This document shows, one piece after another, positions 12,357-15,425 of a DNA stretch of 15,425 nt. The notes beneath the pieces were generated by a model. It worked only from the letters and a program-made list of their open reading frames with translations, had not been told where the DNA came from and did no database searches. Position numbers and translations under genes: made by a program. The stretch comes from Anaerohalosphaeraceae bacterium. Lineage in GTDB: Bacteria; Planctomycetota; Phycisphaerae; Sedimentisphaerales; Anaerohalosphaeraceae. Position 1 is the first letter of the stretch. The number at the start of each line of letters is the position of its first letter. Location: the NCBI GenBank assembly GCA_030671565.1, contig DAOVIC010000019.1, positions 1-15,425 of the forward strand, written 5' to 3'.

Positions 12357-13976
12357 TTATTTCTCGTCACAGCCAACTTCGATATGACACGCAAATTTCT
12401 CATCCGTCACAGGATGATCGCTGCGAAAATGAACTCCCCGGCTTTCCTTACGATTCTGGGCCGACTGAGCCATAAGCAGCGACACCGTCAGCATATTCTG
12501 GCACTCCCAACCGTAAGGCGAATCGAAAACCTTATCCATCACATACCGCCGCCAAAACCGGATTATCTCCTGAGCTTCCTGCAACGGCTGCTCCTTGCGG
12601 GTTATCCCGACATTACGCCACATAAGAGCTCGCAGAGAGTTACGAACATCCGCTGTATCAAGCCTGCTCCTGTCGGATGCCGGAACCTCGTACCCCATCT
12701 TGCAAAGCTTAAAACTGTTACCGGCAGCCGAAACTTCTTTCGCCGCAAGCGCACCCGTTATCTTACCGAACACAAGGCCCTCCAATAGAGAATTGCTCCC
12801 AAGCCGATTCGCTCCATGAAGACCCGTAGCCCCAGCCTCGCCGCAAACAAACAAATTCGCAATATTGCTCCTGCCCTCGGCGTCTGCCTTAACACCGCCT
12901 ATCATATAATGAGCGCTCGGACGAACCGGGATCAGATCCTTACTGACATCGATATCAAAACTCTCGCAAAGTTCGCTTATCAAGGGGAACCGCTTGGAAA
13001 AATGTTTCTTATCGAAGTGACGAATATCGAGATAAACATGCGTCGAGTTCGTCTTAAGCATCCTGTCAAGGATAGCCCTGCTGACAACGTCACGCGGAGC
13101 AAGCTCGCCTGCCGTATCATATTCCTGCATAAACTCTTTGCCGTTACAGTCAACAAGCTTCGCCCCCTCGCCACGCAAAGTTTCGGTTATAAGAGCACGC
13201 GACGCACCCGCTATATAAAGTGTCGTCGGATGAAACTGCATAAACTCAAGATCGCAAAGAACCGCTCCCGCACGATAAGCCATCGCTATACCGTCACCGG
13301 TCGAACCTTGCGGGTTTGTAGTCTCCCGATATAAAAGCCCCGCACCGCCGGTAGCAAGTATCGTCTTGCTCGACCAGATGATTTTAAAACCCTCTTTTTC
13401 ACGAAAACCGATCACACCGATACACTCGTTCTTTTCATTCGTTATAAGATCGACAGTGAAAAAATTCTCGATTACATTGATGTTACTCTTTTGCTTTACC
13501 TTCCGGATAAGCGCCTCAGCCAGACCCCTGCCCGTAGAGTCGCCGTGAATATGGATAACCCTCGCATGGCTGTGTCCCCCTTCAAGCGTCGTGTCGATCT
13601 CACCGTTAACCTTATCGAACTCCGTCCCCCACTCGACAAGCTCACGGATAAGCCCCGGGCCTTGCTCGACGACAAGCTTTACTATATCCTCGTCACAGGC
13701 CCCGCAACCCGTTTTCAAAGTATCTGCAATATGTTCTTCGATGCTGTCATCGCTCGCAAGAACACTCGCCACCCCACCCTGTGCGTTCCACGTATTGCTG
13801 TCGCTAAACGACCCCTTGCAAACGATCGTAACGTTACATCCGTTCGACGCCTCGATCGCCGCACGCAATCCCGCCACTCCACCGCCTATCACAAGACAAT
13901 CCGTAAACAACTGCTGCGTCGATACCGTATCGACCGGAACCAGGTAACGCCGAAAATCAGCCTGTCTCGATGGCAT
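12357..13976 (-). CDS. nadB: L-aspartate oxidase (NadB)
   Basis: This flavoenzyme oxidises L-aspartate to iminoaspartate, the first step of de novo NAD synthesis, feeding quinolinate synthase NadA. As called it is 539 aa, the usual length. FAD site GGGVAGLRAA at 31-40; the flavin-contact segment TWNAQGGVASVL at about 62-73; GGHSHARVIH and GDSTGRGLAEAL; substrate-domain motifs MQFHPTTLY, LRGEGAKLVD and RDVVSRAI; and the C-terminal FAD loop SAHYMIGGVKADAEGRS with GANRLGSNSLLEGLVFG. The fumarate reductase/succinate dehydrogenase subunit A family is related, but length, lack of a sdhB neighbour and the motifs favour NadB. I preferred ATG at 13976 because GGAG sits five bases upstream; the frame continues to an ATG at 14015 (552 aa) with no good ribosome site. 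bioD lies upstream on the same strand. nadA and nadC are not in the window. Confidence 0.93.
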   Translation of the reverse strand: MPSRQADFRRYLVPVDTVSTQQLFTDCLVIGGGVAGLRAAIEASNGCNVTIVCKGSFSDSNTWNAQGGVASVLASDDSIEEHIADTLKTGCGACDEDIVKLVVEQGPGLIRELVEWGTEFDKVNGEIDTTLEGGHSHARVIHIHGDSTGRGLAEALIRKVKQKSNINVIENFFTVDLITNEKNECIGVIGFREKEGFKIIWSSKTILATGGAGLLYRETTNPQGSTGDGIAMAYRAGAVLCDLEFMQFHPTTLYIAGASRALITETLRGEGAKLVDCNGKEFMQEYDTAGELAPRDVVSRAILDRMLKTNSTHVYLDIRHFDKKHFSKRFPLISELCESFDIDVSKDLIPVRPSAHYMIGGVKADAEGRSNIANLFVCGEAGATGLHGANRLGSNSLLEGLVFGKITGALAAKEVSAAGNSFKLCKMGYEVPASDRSRLDTADVRNSLRALMWRNVGITRKEQPLQEAQEIIRFWRRYVMDKVFDSPYGWECQNMLTVSLLMAQSAQNRKESRGVHFRSDHPVTDEKFACHIEVGCDEK

Positions 13977-14059
13977 AAATTCTCCAGATATAAATCGCTT
14001 TTCTAACGCCGACATGATACACCATTACCAAACTTCATGCAAACCATGTTTTCACTTCA

Positions 14060-14803
14060 TCACAAACCTGCCAACTGCCACCAGTCGATATCCTCAAGTG
14101 CCTCAGGTATAACCTCGCCAAGATGGTTCCCCTCGACATCCGCTTCCTCGTCAAAAGGAACTGTCGATAGCACTGGCACCTGACCCCACTGCTCAAGCAC
14201 CCCATGCAAAGTCTCCTCCGCCACTGACGCATCAAGCGTCTTATACCCGCTAATAACAACCCCTGCCACCTCAAGCCCCGCACCCCGCACAGCATCTATC
14301 GTCAGCAGCGTATGGTTTATCGTCCCCAGGTCTGGCCGCGTAACAATTACCACCGGCATATCGAATTGCGTTGCCAGATCAAGCAAATCCACCCCAATAT
14401 TAGATATCGGAACCCGAACCCCCCCGATCCCCTCAACGATCATAATATCGCTTGCCGCAGTGATCGTTCTATAAGCTTCCGCCATCGCGTTAAAGTCAAC
14501 CATCCGACCCTCATGTTCTTCGCAAACATTCGGAGCCGCTGGCACCGCAAACCCCACCGGGTTTATAACTGACAAATTAAAATCGCAATGCGAGCACTTC
14601 CGCAAAAACTCACTGTCCGCGTTAACCAGCCCCTCATACTGATTTGTGCACCCGCTCGCCACCGGCTTAAAAACCCCGACCTTATGCCCTTGTTTCTGCA
14701 ATACGCTCGCGATCCCCCCAGCCACCAGCGTCTTACCAACACCCGTATCGGTACCCGTAACGAACAACCCCTTAACCTTCGGCAAATTCATTTCAAATTG
14801 CAT
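14060..14803 (-). CDS. bioD: Dethiobiotin synthetase (BioD)
   Basis: This enzyme closes the ureido ring of 7,8-diaminopelargonate with CO2 and ATP, the penultimate step of biotin synthesis. 247 aa as called. P-loop GTDTGVGKT at 17-25; KPVASGC with the conserved substrate-contacting Lys at 46; the usual EGAGG motif appears as VEGIGGVRVPI; and TRPDLGTINHTLLTIDA is the conserved dimer/nucleotide segment. I start at the second ATG (14803) because AAAGG lies nine bases upstream of it but directly abuts the first ATG at 14812. No other biotin gene is visible. The gap to nadB (start 13976) is 83 bp, same strand, with no terminator between, so they are probably co-transcribed. A hairpin lies about 35 bp upstream of the start. 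Confidence 0.94.
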   Translation of the reverse strand: MQFEMNLPKVKGLFVTGTDTGVGKTLVAGGIASVLQKQGHKVGVFKPVASGCTNQYEGLVNADSEFLRKCSHCDFNLSVINPVGFAVPAAPNVCEEHEGRMVDFNAMAEAYRTITAASDIMIVEGIGGVRVPISNIGVDLLDLATQFDMPVVIVTRPDLGTINHTLLTIDAVRGAGLEVAGVVISGYKTLDASVAEETLHGVLEQWGQVPVLSTVPFDEEADVEGNHLGEVIPEALEDIDWWQLAGL

Positions 14804-14837
14804 AACCACCATCCTTTAAAACTCATCTCACTTTGTC

Positions 14838-14888
14838 ATTCCTGCGAAAGCAGGAATCCACATAAATCAGCCCCAGCCGAAAGGCTGG
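14838..14888. repeat. Two GAAA-loop hairpins upstream of bioD
   Basis: ATTCCTGC-gaaa-GCAGGAAT (14838-14857) and CCAGCC-gaaa-GGCTGG (14873-14888) are perfect inverted repeats with the same tetraloop. The first matches the widely seen REP-like 'CATTCCTGCGAAAGCAGGAATCC' type as I remember it. Confidence 0.6.
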
Positions 14889-14900
14889 CTCAATAACATC

Positions 14901-14948
14901 TTTTCTCTGTGAACCTCCGTGACCTCGTTTTCCTCTGTGGCAAAAAAA
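14901..14948. repeat. 9-bp microrepeat array, ACAGAGGAA type
   Basis: Read on the minus strand: a T-run, GCC, then four degenerate units (ACAGAGGAA, AACGAGGTC, ACGGAGGTT plus one base, ACAGAGAAA) and an A-rich end. Same organisation as the array at 15078-15124. Confidence 0.6.
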
Positions 14949-14955
14949 ACCTTTT

Positions 14956-14976
14956 ATTCCAACCGCAGGTTGGAAT
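14956..14976. repeat. Perfect hairpin ATTCCAACC-gca-GGTTGGAAT
   Basis: A 9-bp perfect stem with a GCA triloop, REP-like, between two microrepeat arrays. It shares the GGAAT 3' end of the hairpin at 14838-14857. Confidence 0.6.
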
Positions 14977-14985
14977 CTCCCTTCA

Positions 14986-15007
14986 TTTCTCTGCGCCCAT
15001 GCGGTTT
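14986..15007. repeat. 8-bp microrepeat pair, CGCATGGG/CGCAGAGA
   Basis: On the minus strand AAAC, then CGCATGGG and CGCAGAGA, then an A-run. The 13-mer GCCCATGCGGTTT recurs at 15060-15072. Confidence 0.5.
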
Positions 15008-15044
15008 ACTTATCAACGCCGGCAAAATTTGTCTTCCCCGTAGG

Positions 15045-15072
15045 ATGGGCAGATTTTCTGCCCATGCGGTTT
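15045..15072. repeat. Hairpin ATGGGCAGA-ttt-TCTGCCCAT fused to GCCCATGCGGTTT copy
   Basis: A perfect 9-bp stem at 15045-15065. Its right arm is shared with the direct repeat GCCCATGCGGTTT (15060-15072; first copy 14995-15007). Confidence 0.55.
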
Positions 15073-15077
15073 TCTAA

Positions 15078-15124
15078 TTTTCTCTGTGTTCTCTATGTTC
15101 TCTTTTTCCTCTGTGGCAAAAAAA
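15078..15124. repeat. 9-bp microrepeat array, four units
   Basis: On the minus strand a T-run, GCC, then ACAGAGGAA, AAAGAGAAC, ATAGAGAAC, ACAGAGAAA in exact 9-bp period. This is a clean second copy of the family at 14901-14948. Confidence 0.65.
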
Positions 15125-15211
15125 CGTTGCAATTTCCACTGTTCATTATCTGCGAAAGTCGAAGATGCCTTAGGTGCAGCAATTAATCGTAGCAATAAAT
15201 AATTTTGAATT

Positions 15212-15274
15212 TCAATATCTTCATGCCTTCATGGTAAAAATCTTTTTTCAAAAATCCGCGAAATCTGCGGTTTC
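15212..15274. repeat. Two further microrepeats: ATGAAGGC (8 bp) and CGCAGATTT (9 bp)
   Basis: On the minus strand, ACC followed by ATGAAGGC, ATGAAGAT, ATTGAAAT (about 15212-15235), and AAAC followed by CGCAGATTT, CGCGGATTT (about 15250-15272). Both are again flanked by T- or A-runs. Confidence 0.55.
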
Positions 15275-15281
15275 TTTTATC

Positions 15282-15324
15282 TTTTTTTCTCTGCGCCTTT
15301 GCGTCTCTGCGCCTCTGCGGTATT
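15282..15324. repeat. 8-bp microrepeat array, CGCAGAGR, four units
   Basis: On the minus strand, AC followed by CGCAGAGG, CGCAGAGA, CGCAAAGG, CGCAGAGA in exact 8-bp period and then an A-run. Confidence 0.65.
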
Positions 15325-15425
15325 AATTTAACAAACTGCCCATCCACTATTTGCGCAGTGAATCGAAGTATCCGCTTCTCATCACAAAACAAGTTTAACC
15401 GCAATTTCAATCCATCTGCACATAT

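Larger units (their letters stand above)
14804..15425. other. Repeat-rich intergenic region, no gene
   Basis: About 620 bp without a credible gene. It carries at least four perfect hairpins and six or more short arrays of 8-9-bp units, listed separately. Two minus-strand frames (15013-15195 and 15183-15410) stay open only because they read through these arrays. No promoter for bioD stands out near 14804-14900. Confidence 0.7.

Noticed and set aside
15013..15195. Minus-strand open frame of 60 codons rich in Lys, Glu and Asn
   Set aside because: It reads through the 9-bp microrepeat array and a hairpin; the protein pattern (ENIENTEK-type) is just the translated repeat. No ribosome site.
15183..15410. 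Minus-strand open frame of 75 codons rich in Arg and Lys
   Set aside because: Its middle is the translated CGCAGAGR and CGCAGATTT/ATGAAGGC arrays (RRRDAKAQRKK, FYHEGMK). This kind of spurious protein follows from the repeats.
1..15425. tRNA genes, CRISPR arrays, transposases, phage genes
   Set aside because: Looked for and not seen; the only RNA gene I can support is rnpB, and the tandem repeats lack CRISPR-like spacers and lengths.

Overview
The window looks like chromosomal DNA of a free-living Gram-negative bacterium. I favour the Planctomycetota (Phycisphaerae / Sedimentisphaerales-like). The reasons are an ECF sigma factor paired with a one-TM, cysteine-free anti-sigma-like protein, a ParA ATPase fused to a glycogen-binding module, and intergenic regions rich in short degenerate tandem repeats of a kind I remember from PVC-group genomes. 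This placement is inference. The bacterial type A RNase P RNA at 11831-12215 (minus strand) would be the best taxonomic marker.

Layout. 1-174: hairpins and a plus-strand terminator, presumably the tail of a gene upstream of the window. 175-1047 (-): Memo-like AmmeMemoRadiSam protein B, divergent from purE (1137-1670, +). 1671-2005: hairpin-rich spacer plus the terminator of the next gene. 2006-3262 (-): ParA-type ATPase with a C-terminal CBM48/AMPK-type glycogen-binding domain. 3670-3852 (+): a lone 60-aa protein, ending at a bidirectional terminator shared with a two-gene minus-strand operon made of an uncharacterised 564-aa protein with a possible transglutaminase-like core (4837-6531) and an EamA/DMT transporter (3929-4837). 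6734-8641 (-): orphan PAS sensor histidine kinase with a leader of about 400 nt that holds several tiny ORFs, the last overlapping the kinase start by ATGA. 9068-10220 (+): ECF sigma factor and membrane-anchored anti-sigma-like protein in one operon, followed by a good terminator and an array of hairpins. 10556-11791 (-): HI0933/YhiN-type flavoprotein immediately downstream of rnpB. 12357-13976 (-) and 14060-14803 (-): nadB and bioD, probably one operon. 14804-15425: no credible gene, but a dense mosaic of hairpins and 8-9-bp microrepeat arrays.

How the genes fit together. Most are housekeeping or cofactor genes (purine, NAD and biotin synthesis, tRNA 5' processing) mixed with two signalling units (histidine kinase; ECF sigma/anti-sigma). 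No phage, transposase, CRISPR array or tRNA was seen. The least explained items are the ParA-CBM48 fusion, the 564-aa protein, the small ORFs in the kinase leader, and the composite repeats in the spacers, especially at the right end.
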